From: an uncultured Oscillospiraceae bacterium | Lineage (GTDB): Bacteria > Bacillota > Clostridia > Oscillospirales > Acutalibacteraceae | Reading direction: 5' to 3' | Length of the DNA stretch: 10,382 nucleotides | NCBI GenBank assembly: GCA_900543305.1 | Contig: UQQZ01000082.1 | Span: 1 to 10,382 of the forward strand | Part shown: positions 1 to 5,890 of the stretch, piece after piece | Layout: the number at the start of each line of letters is the position of its first letter | Numbering within the stretch: position 1 is the stretch's first letter | Notes under the pieces: generated by a model | Database searches by the model: none | What the model was told of the DNA's origin: nothing | What the model saw: the letters and a program-made list of their open reading frames with translations, nothing else | Made by a program: the position numbers and the translations under genes

Positions 1-624
1 GGCGTCGGAATCCCGGAAAATTCGCAGGTCCTCCAATTCCGGGTGAAGCTTCCGAAACTGTTCCAGATCGCAGTCCCGGGTCACTTCCGCAGCAGTAAAA
101 TGAGCCTCCGGAGGAAGGGCGCCCAGAGAGGCAATCACACTGTAGGAATCCCGGTTTACATGGGCGGGAAATGCCACCCCACCGTATTCTCTCACAAGCG
201 CCACCACCTGATCCACACTGATAAAGGAGGACACCAGCAACAGATTCTCTTCCATTCCCACCAGCTCGTCCTCTCCGTTGAGGATCCGCTGTTCCCCGAA
301 AATCTCCGGACGGTTGGGTACATGGGGCATGTGATCGTAGACATATCGGTCAAATTCCAAGGCGCCCTCTAGGGTTTCAAACAGGCAAACCACATGGGCT
401 TCCTCGGAAGTGCACAGCTCCATTCCCGGAATCACCAATAAGCCGTTGCGCTCTCCTGCCTCCACCGCTGCCGGCGTATTGCGGCAGGTGTTATGGTCCG
501 TGAGGGCAATCACCTCACAGCCTGACAGCAATGCCATCTGTACCAGATTGTTGGGAGTCATGTCGTTGTCCCCGCAGGGAGACAAACAGGAGTGGATATG
601 GAAATCGTAGCGGTACCGGTTCAT
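1..624 (-). CDS. PHP-domain metal-dependent phosphoesterase, C-terminus cut by window edge
   Basis: The reading frame is open from the ATG at 622-624 to the window edge, giving 208 residues with no stop. Seen motifs fit the PHP (polymerase and histidinol phosphatase) superfamily, which uses a multi-metal site to hydrolyse phosphoesters: DFHIHS at residues 7-12, TDHN at 42-45, GMEL at 67-70, an EEAH at 74-77, FPAHVNR at 152-158, and DSDA at 205-208 just as the window ends (the usual last metal motif is a [GD]SDAH). The early stretch SCLSPCGD at 12-19 is typical of the clostridial subfamily found beside hydrogenase genes. The start overlaps the stop of the upstream DRTGG gene as ATGA, with an AAGG-type ribosome site 7 bases upstream. 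It is the fifth gene of the operon starting at 3108. The true substrate is unknown. A nucleotide or phosphorylated signalling molecule is possible, but that is inference. Only the last part of the protein is missing. Confidence 0.9.
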   Translation of the reverse strand, partial: MNRYRYDFHIHSCLSPCGDNDMTPNNLVQMALLSGCEVIALTDHNTCRNTPAAVEAGERNGLLVIPGMELCTSEEAHVVCLFETLEGALEFDRYVYDHMPHVPNRPEIFGEQRILNGEDELVGMEENLLLVSSFISVDQVVALVREYGGVAFPAHVNRDSYSVIASLGALPPEAHFTAAEVTRDCDLEQFRKLHPELEDLRIFRDSDA

Positions 625-953
625 TGCAGCGCCTTGTAAACCTGGATGGCAGTATCATAGCTGTTGGCCGTGCATCCATACACCGGAATCCCCTGCATCT
701 CCGCCTTTTGAGCAGCGTCTGCATCCAGGGTGGCATTTTCCGTCAGAACGATGCAGCACACGTCGGTCAGGGTGGCTACAGCGATGGCGTTTACATTGCC
801 CATTACCGTGATCCACACATTGCCCGACTGAGCTCTTGCCATGACCCAGCTGAGCAGGTCTCCTATATAGCAGCCGTCCGCCTGGTTTTCTTCTCCTTCT
901 CCCCCAGCCAACAGGGTCCATCCACAAGTGGCGGCCAATTCCTTAGCGGTCAT
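621..953 (-). CDS. Small DRTGG-like domain protein (second copy in operon)
   Basis: This is a 110-residue soluble protein. Residues 28-108 resemble the DRTGG fold: an N-terminal alternating segment, a CCIVLTEN strand at 66-73, then a helix and GIPVYGCTANSYDTAIQVY at 88-106. That end matches the usual DRTGG ending in which a strand (G-[IV]-[PT]-V) is followed by a short loop and a helix. DRTGG domains also occur in phosphotransacetylase and beside CBS domains, where they are thought to bind ligands; no catalytic residues are evident. The literal DRTGG signature is not present, so the assignment rests on overall pattern and on similarity to the first gene of the operon. The ATG overlaps the stop of the hydrogenase-like gene as ATGA and has a GAGGAGG ribosome site 7 bases upstream. 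Its own stop overlaps the PHP start the same way. Translational coupling with both neighbours is therefore likely. Confidence 0.8.
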   Translation of the reverse strand: MTAKELAATCGWTLLAGGEGEENQADGCYIGDLLSWVMARAQSGNVWITVMGNVNAIAVATLTDVCCIVLTENATLDADAAQKAEMQGIPVYGCTANSYDTAIQVYKALQ

Positions 954-2281
954 TGCGTATCCTCCTCATCCTGGTCAGGTCCCTCTCTGGAAAAACGCAC
1001 CATGCTTTCTTCCAATTCGGTCAAGGTACTGGCCATCTTCTTCATCTGCTTCCGGTATACAAAAATACAGTCGGTGGCTTTGCATACCCCTTTCACCACA
1101 TCTTCCGCAAAGGCCCGGCAGGTAGGCGCCCCGCAGGCCCCACAATCCAATCCCGGGAATTCCTGCTCGATCTGGTCGATCTTCACCATCATCTGCATGG
1201 CTTCCTTCAGATCACTGGAAAGGGTGAGCACATCGGAAAATTCCAGGCTCTCCTCCCACTCCATCAGGTTGGGTATGGGACCGCCTTTCAAATGGTTCTG
1301 AGACACAGGCAAATATTTCCGGAGCCGCTGGATCCTGGCTTTGGCCACATAAGCATTCTCCACACAGAGAACACCTCCTACACAGCCCCCCGCACAGGCG
1401 TTGAGCTCGATGAAATCCAGGTCTCCAATCCGTTCATCCTCGATCTCCTCCAACACCCGGATCACGTTCTCAATTCCGTCTGCGGCCAGATATTTCTCGT
1501 TGAGAAGCGCCGCTGCCTCCCCACCGCTGGTGGACCAGCCCACACCGATGATGCCAGAGTTGGAAAGGGGCTCCACTTTTTCCAGATGGTCCATTTTGTG
1601 GGAAAGCTCCGGGAACACCTCGCTGATGGCAATAGCCCCATCCACCATGGATTTTTCAATGCCCAGAGGCATCTTGATATCCGTCACCTTGGCAGGACAG
1701 GGGGTGATGAAAAAGCAGCCGATCTCCTGGGGCTTAAGCCCGGTTTTCTTGACGGCTTCCCCTTTGGCAATGGCGGCGGCAGTCTCCATGGGAGACTTCA
1801 AAGGCAGCACATGGTCACAGAGATCCGGGAAACGCACCCGGATCAGCCGCACCACGGCAGGACAGGCCGAACTGATCACCGGCCGCTTCAACATGCCGGC
1901 ATCCATCAGCTTCCGAGTGGCCTCACTGACAAGCTCCGCCGCCCGGGATACTTCAAACACGTCGTCAAAGCCCATGGCCTTCAGGCCCGTGAGCACATAA
2001 TCGATATCATCTAAATTGTTGAACTGCCCGTACAGGGACGGCGCGGGCAAAGCAATTGTATATGTAAAGTCACTGAGCTGGGAAAGGTGGCTGTGCCGGG
2101 CTCGCTTGGCGTGATGGGGACAGATACGGATGCATTCCCCGCAATCGATACACCTCTCAGAGGCGATGACCGCTTTTCCCCCACGAACCCGAATGGCTTC
2201 CGTGGGACATCGCTTGATGCAATTGGTACAGCCTACGCATTTCTCCTCGTTCAGTGTGACAGAATGATAAAATTCAGCCAC
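950..2281 (-). CDS. [FeFe]-hydrogenase-like iron-sulfur protein, probable redox/H2 sensor
   Basis: The protein has 443 residues. Domains in order: two ferredoxin-type 4Fe-4S motifs (C15/C18/C21/C25 and C44/C47/C50/C54); an Fe-hydrogenase large-subunit domain at about 75-340; and a C-terminal 4Fe-4S motif like that of RnfB (C380/C383/C388/C400) followed by a charged tail. The H-cluster loops are SSACP at 137-141, TPCPAK at 193-198 and ELNACAGGC at 292-300. Compared with clostridial hydrogenase CpI (TSCCP, MPCxxK, ExMxCxxGC), all four cluster cysteines (140, 195, 296, 300) and K198 are kept. The proton-relay cysteine is A139, and the two active-site methionines are T193 and N294. These changes match what is described for putative sensory hydrogenases, so a sensing role is more likely than H2 turnover. 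The start is GTG (2279-2281) with GGGAGGT 7 bases upstream, 40 bases after the ATPase stop. No PAS or kinase domain is fused; output probably passes to the neighbouring ATPase. Confidence 0.9.
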   Translation of the reverse strand: MAEFYHSVTLNEEKCVGCTNCIKRCPTEAIRVRGGKAVIASERCIDCGECIRICPHHAKRARHSHLSQLSDFTYTIALPAPSLYGQFNNLDDIDYVLTGLKAMGFDDVFEVSRAAELVSEATRKLMDAGMLKRPVISSACPAVVRLIRVRFPDLCDHVLPLKSPMETAAAIAKGEAVKKTGLKPQEIGCFFITPCPAKVTDIKMPLGIEKSMVDGAIAISEVFPELSHKMDHLEKVEPLSNSGIIGVGWSTSGGEAAALLNEKYLAADGIENVIRVLEEIEDERIGDLDFIELNACAGGCVGGVLCVENAYVAKARIQRLRKYLPVSQNHLKGGPIPNLMEWEESLEFSDVLTLSSDLKEAMQMMVKIDQIEQEFPGLDCGACGAPTCRAFAEDVVKGVCKATDCIFVYRKQMKKMASTLTELEESMVRFSREGPDQDEEDTQ

Positions 2282-2320
2282 GTTGCGTACCTCCCTGGAC
2301 AGCGCGGAAAAGGCAGCGCG

Positions 2321-2761
2321 CTATCTTCCTTCCTCTTTTCTACCGGGAAACACCGTCATGCGCACCTTTGTGCCCTCTCCCACAACGGAATCGATCTCCA
2401 TTTCGTCGGTATATTTCTTCATGTTGGGCAAACCCATTCCCGCGCCAAAGCCCAAGGCGCGCACATTGTCCGGGGCTGTGGACCATCCGGCCTGCATGGC
2501 CTGGCTCACATCCTTGATCCCCGGGCCGTGATCCTCCAGAAGGATATCCACCCGATCCGGGTCAATGTCCACAATGGCCTCCCCGCCTCCGGCGTGGATC
2601 ACCATATTGATTTCCCCTTCGTACATGGCAATGGAACCCCGACGCACCGCATCCGGTTCGTAGCCCAGCTTTTTCAGCTTGTGCTTCACGTCCCCCGACG
2701 CTTCCCCTGCCCGGGTAAAATCATCCCCGGGAACTTGATAGGTCAAGTGTAACATGCTCAT
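2321..2761 (-). CDS. Stand-alone HATPase_c protein (RsbW/histidine-kinase-like ATP-binding domain)
   Basis: A 146-residue protein consisting of little more than a GHKL ATPase domain. Seen motifs: N-box E48-x3-N52, G1 box EDHGPGI at 76-82, G2 box GFGAGMGL at 104-111, and a closing G-x-G-T (128-131) with a final strand. There is no dimerisation/phosphoacceptor histidine domain and no sensor domain. It could therefore act as an anti-sigma-factor-type serine/threonine kinase (RsbW/SpoIIAB class) or as the ATPase half of a split histidine kinase; the sequence does not decide between them. No anti-anti-sigma or response regulator lies in the window. ATG at 2761 overlaps the stop of the preceding DRTGG-like gene (ATGA), with GGGGAGG 11 bases upstream. 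A second ATG two codons later (2755) is possible. Genes of this type are commonly found next to hydrogenase-like sensor genes in Clostridia, which supports joint function. Confidence 0.88.
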   Translation of the reverse strand: MSMLHLTYQVPGDDFTRAGEASGDVKHKLKKLGYEPDAVRRGSIAMYEGEINMVIHAGGGEAIVDIDPDRVDILLEDHGPGIKDVSQAMQAGWSTAPDNVRALGFGAGMGLPNMKKYTDEMEIDSVVGEGTKVRMTVFPGRKEEGR

Positions 2762-3108
2762 TTAATTTCGCAGCCTCCCCGCAGCCCATTGGAATAAAGC
2801 AGCCCGCACGCCGTAAACATCCGATAGGGGGATGCCAGTACGGTGATCTCCTTCTGCCGGGCTAGCTCCACCACGTTGGGGTCGATATTCTTTCCCCGGA
2901 CAAAGACAATACAATGCATATCCATCATTTCCGCCGTGCGCACCACCTGGGGATTCATCAACCCGGTGAGCAGCACCGACTGGTCTTTGACAAAGGCTAA
3001 CACATCGCTCATCATGTCGCTGCCGCAAGCGGTTTTCACTTCTTCTTCCATGTTTCCCTCGTTGAGAACCTGGGCCTTCAGGATATCCACAATGTCCTTA
3101 ACCTTCAT
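2758..3108 (-). CDS. Small DRTGG-like domain protein, first gene of the hydrogenase-sensor operon
   Basis: A 116-residue soluble protein. It opens with a short region (MKVKDIVDIL, like the start of many DRTGG proteins), then a DRTGG-like core at about 31-106: DMMSDVLAFV, VLLTGL at 45-50, HCIVFVRGK at 65-73, and EITVLASPYRMFTACGLLY at 87-105. The same layout is seen in the 110-residue protein encoded at 621-953, so the two are probably paralogues. No catalytic motif is visible; a ligand-binding or regulatory role is inferred from the domain family. It has an AGGAGG ribosome site 7 bases before the ATG and lies about 97 bases downstream of the predicted transcription start. It is thus the lead gene of the five-gene operon. 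Its stop overlaps the next start as ATGA. Confidence 0.82.
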   Translation of the reverse strand: MKVKDIVDILKAQVLNEGNMEEEVKTACGSDMMSDVLAFVKDQSVLLTGLMNPQVVRTAEMMDMHCIVFVRGKNIDPNVVELARQKEITVLASPYRMFTACGLLYSNGLRGGCEIK

Positions 3109-3165
3109 AAAATTTCCTCCTGTGCGTTTTCCTGGCCGGGAATAGTCCCTACATAGAAATGTTCT

Positions 3166-3189
3166 GGGAGCCGCTGCTGCGGGATTCCC
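3166..3189 (-). other. Hairpin in the leader of the hydrogenase-sensor operon
   Basis: In the predicted leader RNA (minus strand) GGGA and TCCC (3186-3189 and 3166-3169) enclose a CCGC-AGCA-GCGG stem-loop, separated by a small internal loop. There is no T-run after it, so it is not a terminator. It may stabilise the leader or be incidental. I recognise no known riboswitch or T-box motif in the 97-base leader. Confidence 0.4.
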
Positions 3190-3211
3190 TCTCTACAGTA
3201 AATGCACGCTC

Positions 3212-3240
3212 ATTATACCATATTCTTGACAAGATGACAA
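3212..3240 (-). promoter_or_regulatory. Promoter of the DRTGG-HATPase-hydrogenase-PHP operon
   Basis: Read on the minus strand, -35 is TTGTCA (3240-3235), the spacer is 17 bases, and -10 is TATAAT (3217-3212). That is 5/6 and 6/6 matches to the sigma-A consensus with ideal spacing. Transcription would start near 3205, leaving a leader of about 97 bases before the ATG at 3108. Confidence 0.8.
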
Positions 3241-3397
3241 ATGATTTCGTACAACTTTCCGAAAAAGTTCTGATGACGGGAATTCTGGCCCCAAATCTCT
3301 TTGGGACACTGCCCTATTAAAGTTGTCTTAACTGCCTGACACTGTTTTGGCAAATCTGCTGCAAAAAAACATTTTTACAGAAAAATTTATTTTTTTC
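3241..3397. promoter_or_regulatory. Gene-free centre of the divergent control region, with three small inverted repeats
   Basis: The gene-free stretch 3109-3480 is 372 bases. Between its two divergent promoters lie: AACTTT-5 bases-AAAGTT (3253-3269), immediately upstream of the operon -35; CCCAAA-TCTC-TTTGGG (3290-3305), outside both predicted transcripts; and ATTTTT-ACAG-AAAAAT (3371-3386), within an A/T-rich run directly upstream of the serC -35 that could act as an UP element. Any of these could bind a regulator. None matches an operator I can name, and the Rex consensus (TTGTTAA-N4-TTAACAA) is not found. No ORF or RNA gene is seen here. Confidence 0.4.
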
Positions 3398-3426
3398 TTG
3401 CCTTTTTGAAGGGAAGCCGTTATAAT
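3398..3426 (+). promoter_or_regulatory. Promoter of serC-serA
   Basis: -35 is TTGCCT (3398-3403), the spacer is 17 bases, and -10 is a perfect TATAAT (3421-3426). A T/A-rich tract precedes the -35. The start would be near 3433, giving a short leader of about 48 bases without an obvious riboswitch or T-box. Confidence 0.85.
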
Positions 3427-3466
3427 GGTAAAAATACTTTATCGGTTTACAATGATAAATCGTTAA

Positions 3467-3474
3467 GAGGAGGT
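3467..3474 (+). promoter_or_regulatory. serC: Ribosome binding site deciding the serC start
   Basis: GAGGAGGT lies 6 bases before ATG 3481. The frame is open further upstream to 3406, but that stretch contains the -10 box and the predicted transcription start, so the upstream start cannot be used. Confidence 0.9.
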
Positions 3475-3480
3475 CTAACC

Positions 3481-4566
3481 ATGTCTCGCGTGTACAATTT
3501 CTCTGCCGGACCCTCGATGCTGCCTGAGCCCGTTTTAAAGCAGGCTGCTGCTGAAATGCTGGATTACCAGGGCAGCGGCCAGTCCGTCATGGAGATGTCC
3601 CACCGGTCAAAGATTTACGACGGCATCTTCCAGAGTACCCAGAGCTTGATGCGGGAAGTGATGGGGATCCCGGATCACTACAAGGTGCTCTTCCTGCAAG
3701 GCGGCGCATCTTCTCAATTTGCCGCGGTTCCCATGAACCTGATGACCAAGTCTGGCAAAGCCGACTACGTCCTCTCGGGACAATTCTCCACCAAAGCCTA
3801 CAAGGAAGCCAGCCGGTACGGCGACTGTAAAGTGGTGGCCTCTTCCAAAGATGACAATTTCTCCCACATCCCCGCCTTGGATCCCGGAGAATTTCGGCCG
3901 GACGCGGATTACTTCCACATCTGCATGAACAACACCATCTACGGCACCGTGTGGAATCAACTGCCGGAAACAGGTGACGTGCCTCTGGTGGCAGATATTT
4001 CTTCCTGCATCCTGTCAAAGCCCATCGACGTGACCAAGTTTGGAGTTCTGTACGCTGGCGCCCAGAAAAACGTAGCTCCCGCGGGACTTACCATTGTCAT
4101 TGTCCGGGAAGATCTGCTGGGAGAACCCATGGCTTGCACTCCCACCATGTTCAACTACAAGGTCATGGCTGACAACGATTCCATGTACAACACGCCTCCC
4201 TGCTGGCCCATTTACATCTGCAAACTGGTTTTGGAGTGGATCCAGAAGGATATTGGCGGCCTGGAGGAAATGGAAAAGCGCAATGTGCGGAAAGCAAAAG
4301 TCCTGTATGACTTTTTGGATAGCTCCACCTTGTTTAAGGGCTGTGCCGATCCTGACAGCCGTTCCATCATGAATGTGACCTTCGTCACCGGTGACAAGGA
4401 TCTGGACGCCAAGTTCGTCAAGGAGAGCACGGAAGCTGGGTTTGTGAATTTGAAGGGCCACAGAAGTGTGGGAGGTATGCGAGCCTCCATCTACAACGCC
4501 ATGCCTGAGGAAGGCATCGCCAAACTGGTGGACTTCATGGCCAAGTTTGAACGGGAAAATAAGTGA
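3481..4566 (+). CDS. serC: Phosphoserine aminotransferase
   Basis: SerC converts 3-phosphohydroxypyruvate and glutamate to O-phospho-L-serine and 2-oxoglutarate in the cytoplasm, with pyridoxal phosphate as cofactor. The 361-residue length is normal for the family. Seen: N-terminal YNFSAGPSMLPEPVL at 5-19 (family signature), HRS at 41-43, LQGGASSQF at 72-80 (phosphate-binding region of the cofactor), the D172 region ADISS, the Schiff-base lysine K196 in AGAQKNVAPAG (192-202), and the C-terminal substrate-binding motif GHRSVGGMRASIYNA at 326-340. The ATG at 3481 was chosen because the family start motif begins there and the ribosome site precedes it. It is the first gene of a two-gene operon; serA starts 29 bases after its stop. 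The encoded step follows the SerA step in the pathway. Confidence is high. Confidence 0.97.
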   Translation: MSRVYNFSAGPSMLPEPVLKQAAAEMLDYQGSGQSVMEMSHRSKIYDGIFQSTQSLMREVMGIPDHYKVLFLQGGASSQFAAVPMNLMTKSGKADYVLSGQFSTKAYKEASRYGDCKVVASSKDDNFSHIPALDPGEFRPDADYFHICMNNTIYGTVWNQLPETGDVPLVADISSCILSKPIDVTKFGVLYAGAQKNVAPAGLTIVIVREDLLGEPMACTPTMFNYKVMADNDSMYNTPPCWPIYICKLVLEWIQKDIGGLEEMEKRNVRKAKVLYDFLDSSTLFKGCADPDSRSIMNVTFVTGDKDLDAKFVKESTEAGFVNLKGHRSVGGMRASIYNAMPEEGIAKLVDFMAKFERENK

Positions 4567-4580
4567 GTCCCCCCACGGAA

Positions 4581-4586
4581 AAGGAG
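4581..4586 (+). promoter_or_regulatory. serA: Ribosome binding site deciding the serA start
   Basis: AAGGAG sits 9 bases before ATG 4596. The frame also extends back to a GTG at 4563 that overlaps the serC stop, but the 11 added residues are not family-like and would encode through this site. Confidence 0.8.
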
Positions 4587-4595
4587 AGAACTGCC

Positions 4596-5762
4596 ATGTA
4601 CAAGATTCTTTGCCTCAACAAAATCAGCCCCATCGGCACAAAACGCTTTGGGGAAGCCTATACCTTCTCCCCGGAAATGGACCACCCCGATGGGATTTTG
4701 GTCCGCTCCGCTTCCATGCACGATATGGAACTGGAAGACCGGCTGCTGGCCATCGCTCGGGCGGGAGCTGGCGTAAACAACATTCCCGTGGCCAAGTGCT
4801 CTGAAAAGGGCATCGTTGTATTCAACACGCCCGGCGCCAACGCCAACGCAGTGAAAGAGCTGGTTTTGGCCGCTCTGTTCCTCACCTCCCGGAAAATTGG
4901 TCCCGCCATGGATTGGGTCAAGACTTTGAAGGGTCAGGGAGACCAAGTAGAAAAACTGGTGGAAAAAGGCAAGAGTGCCTTTGCCGGACCGGAAATCCAA
5001 GGAAAACGGCTGGGTGTAGTGGGGCTTGGCGCCATCGGCATTTTGGTGGCCAACGCCGCCTGCCAGCTGGGAATGGAAGTTTACGGGTATGATCCTTTCC
5101 TGTCGGTGGAGTCTGCCTGGCATCTATCCAGCTCCATCCATCGTTCCCTGTCCTTGGAAGAACTCTATGCCAATGTGGATTACCTGTCCCTCCATCTGCC
5201 CTTGACCGCTGAAACCAAAGGGATGGTCAATGGAGAAACCTTGCAGAAAATGCGGGATGGGGTTCGCATTCTGAACTTTGCCCGGGGCGGTTTGGTAGAC
5301 TCCCCCGCTTTGCTGGAAGCTCTGGCCAGCGGAAAAGTGGCAGCATACGCCACAGATTTTCCCGATGACAGCCTGATTGGTGTGGAAAATGTGATTGCCA
5401 TTCCCCATTTGGGCGCCTCCACCCCCGAGAGTGAGGACAACTGCGCCCGTATGGCCGTGGATCAGATGAAAGATTACCTGGAAAACGGCAACATCCAAAA
5501 TTCCGTCAACATGCCCGCCATCTCCATGGCTCGGGAACCCGGCACTCGCCGGATTTGCCTGGTTCATAAAAATGTGCCCAACACCATTGCCCTTCTGGCC
5601 TCTGCTTGCGGCGAAGCAGGAATCAATATTGAAAACATGCAGAGCAAATCCCGGGGGGAATACGCCTACTCCATTCTGGATGTTTCCGGTGATCTGACCC
5701 CCGATGCGGTGCGCTCTTTGGGCGCCATGGACCCCATTGTAAAAGTCCGCGTCATCGAGTGA
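4596..5762 (+). CDS. serA: D-3-phosphoglycerate dehydrogenase with C-terminal ACT domain
   Basis: SerA oxidises 3-phosphoglycerate to 3-phosphohydroxypyruvate with NAD+, the first step of phosphorylated serine synthesis. The protein has 388 residues. It has a substrate domain at about 1-95 and 285-305 (GAGVNNIP at 57-64) and an NAD-binding Rossmann domain at about 96-284 with GLGAIG (143-148) and D166 at the end of the second strand. It also has catalytic R230 (NFARGG) and catalytic H271 (PHLGAST). A C-terminal ACT domain (about 318-388) probably binds serine or another amino acid for feedback control. The position of the usual catalytic glutamate (FPTEP in E. coli) is aspartate here, D258 in DFPDDS; the short TDFP form is, to my knowledge, common in clostridial SerA proteins. 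The long intervening domain of some bacterial SerA proteins is absent. It is co-transcribed with serC; no serB is in the window. Confidence 0.94.
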   Translation: MYKILCLNKISPIGTKRFGEAYTFSPEMDHPDGILVRSASMHDMELEDRLLAIARAGAGVNNIPVAKCSEKGIVVFNTPGANANAVKELVLAALFLTSRKIGPAMDWVKTLKGQGDQVEKLVEKGKSAFAGPEIQGKRLGVVGLGAIGILVANAACQLGMEVYGYDPFLSVESAWHLSSSIHRSLSLEELYANVDYLSLHLPLTAETKGMVNGETLQKMRDGVRILNFARGGLVDSPALLEALASGKVAAYATDFPDDSLIGVENVIAIPHLGASTPESEDNCARMAVDQMKDYLENGNIQNSVNMPAISMAREPGTRRICLVHKNVPNTIALLASACGEAGINIENMQSKSRGEYAYSILDVSGDLTPDAVRSLGAMDPIVKVRVIE

Positions 5763-5804
5763 TGACATCCTCTTTTCTTTGATTATAAGTTTTGCGAAAG
5801 CGTG

Positions 5805-5833
5805 GAGACCTCCCCAGCTCAGGGGGAGGTCTC
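5805..5833 (+). terminator. Hairpin terminator after serA
   Basis: GAGACCTCCCC (5805-5815) pairs perfectly with GGGGAGGTCTC (5823-5833), an 11-bp GC-rich stem with a 7-base loop, 42 bases after the serA stop. The following tract is only moderately T-rich (TTCATGTTGT), so termination efficiency is uncertain. Confidence 0.65.
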
Positions 5834-5848
5834 TTCATGTTGTCAGGT

Positions 5849-5879
5849 AAAAAAAGAAGACCCGCCAAGGGGTCTCCTT
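5849..5879 (-). terminator. Rho-independent terminator of the zinc-ribbon membrane protein gene
   Basis: On the minus strand AAGGAGACCC (5879-5870) pairs with GGGTCTTCTT (5863-5854) around a 6-base loop, with one G-T pair, and runs into a seven-T tract (5855-5849). It starts 12 bases after the stop of the gene ending at 5891. Confidence 0.85.
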
Positions 5880-5890
5880 CTCAACTGTCG

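Noticed and set aside
531..2014. Long plus-strand frames opposite the hydrogenase-like operon
   Set aside because: They are antisense to genes with clear family motifs, have odd composition and no ribosome sites.
3406..3480. Upstream extension of the serC frame by 25 codons
   Set aside because: The stretch contains the -10 box and predicted transcription start, and the family start motif begins at 3481 behind a strong ribosome site.
3109..3480. Possible T-box, riboswitch or Rex site in the divergent control region
   Set aside because: The serC leader is only about 48 bases, no T-box sequence or specifier-like structure is present, and no TTGTTAA-N4-TTAACAA match is found.
4563..4595. GTG start overlapping the serC stop as a longer SerA
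   Set aside because: The added residues are not family-like and the ribosome site at 4581-4586 points to ATG 4596.
4015..5768. Minus-strand frames of 148-214 codons opposite serC and serA
   Set aside because: They are shadows of well-recognised genes, with no family motifs or ribosome sites.
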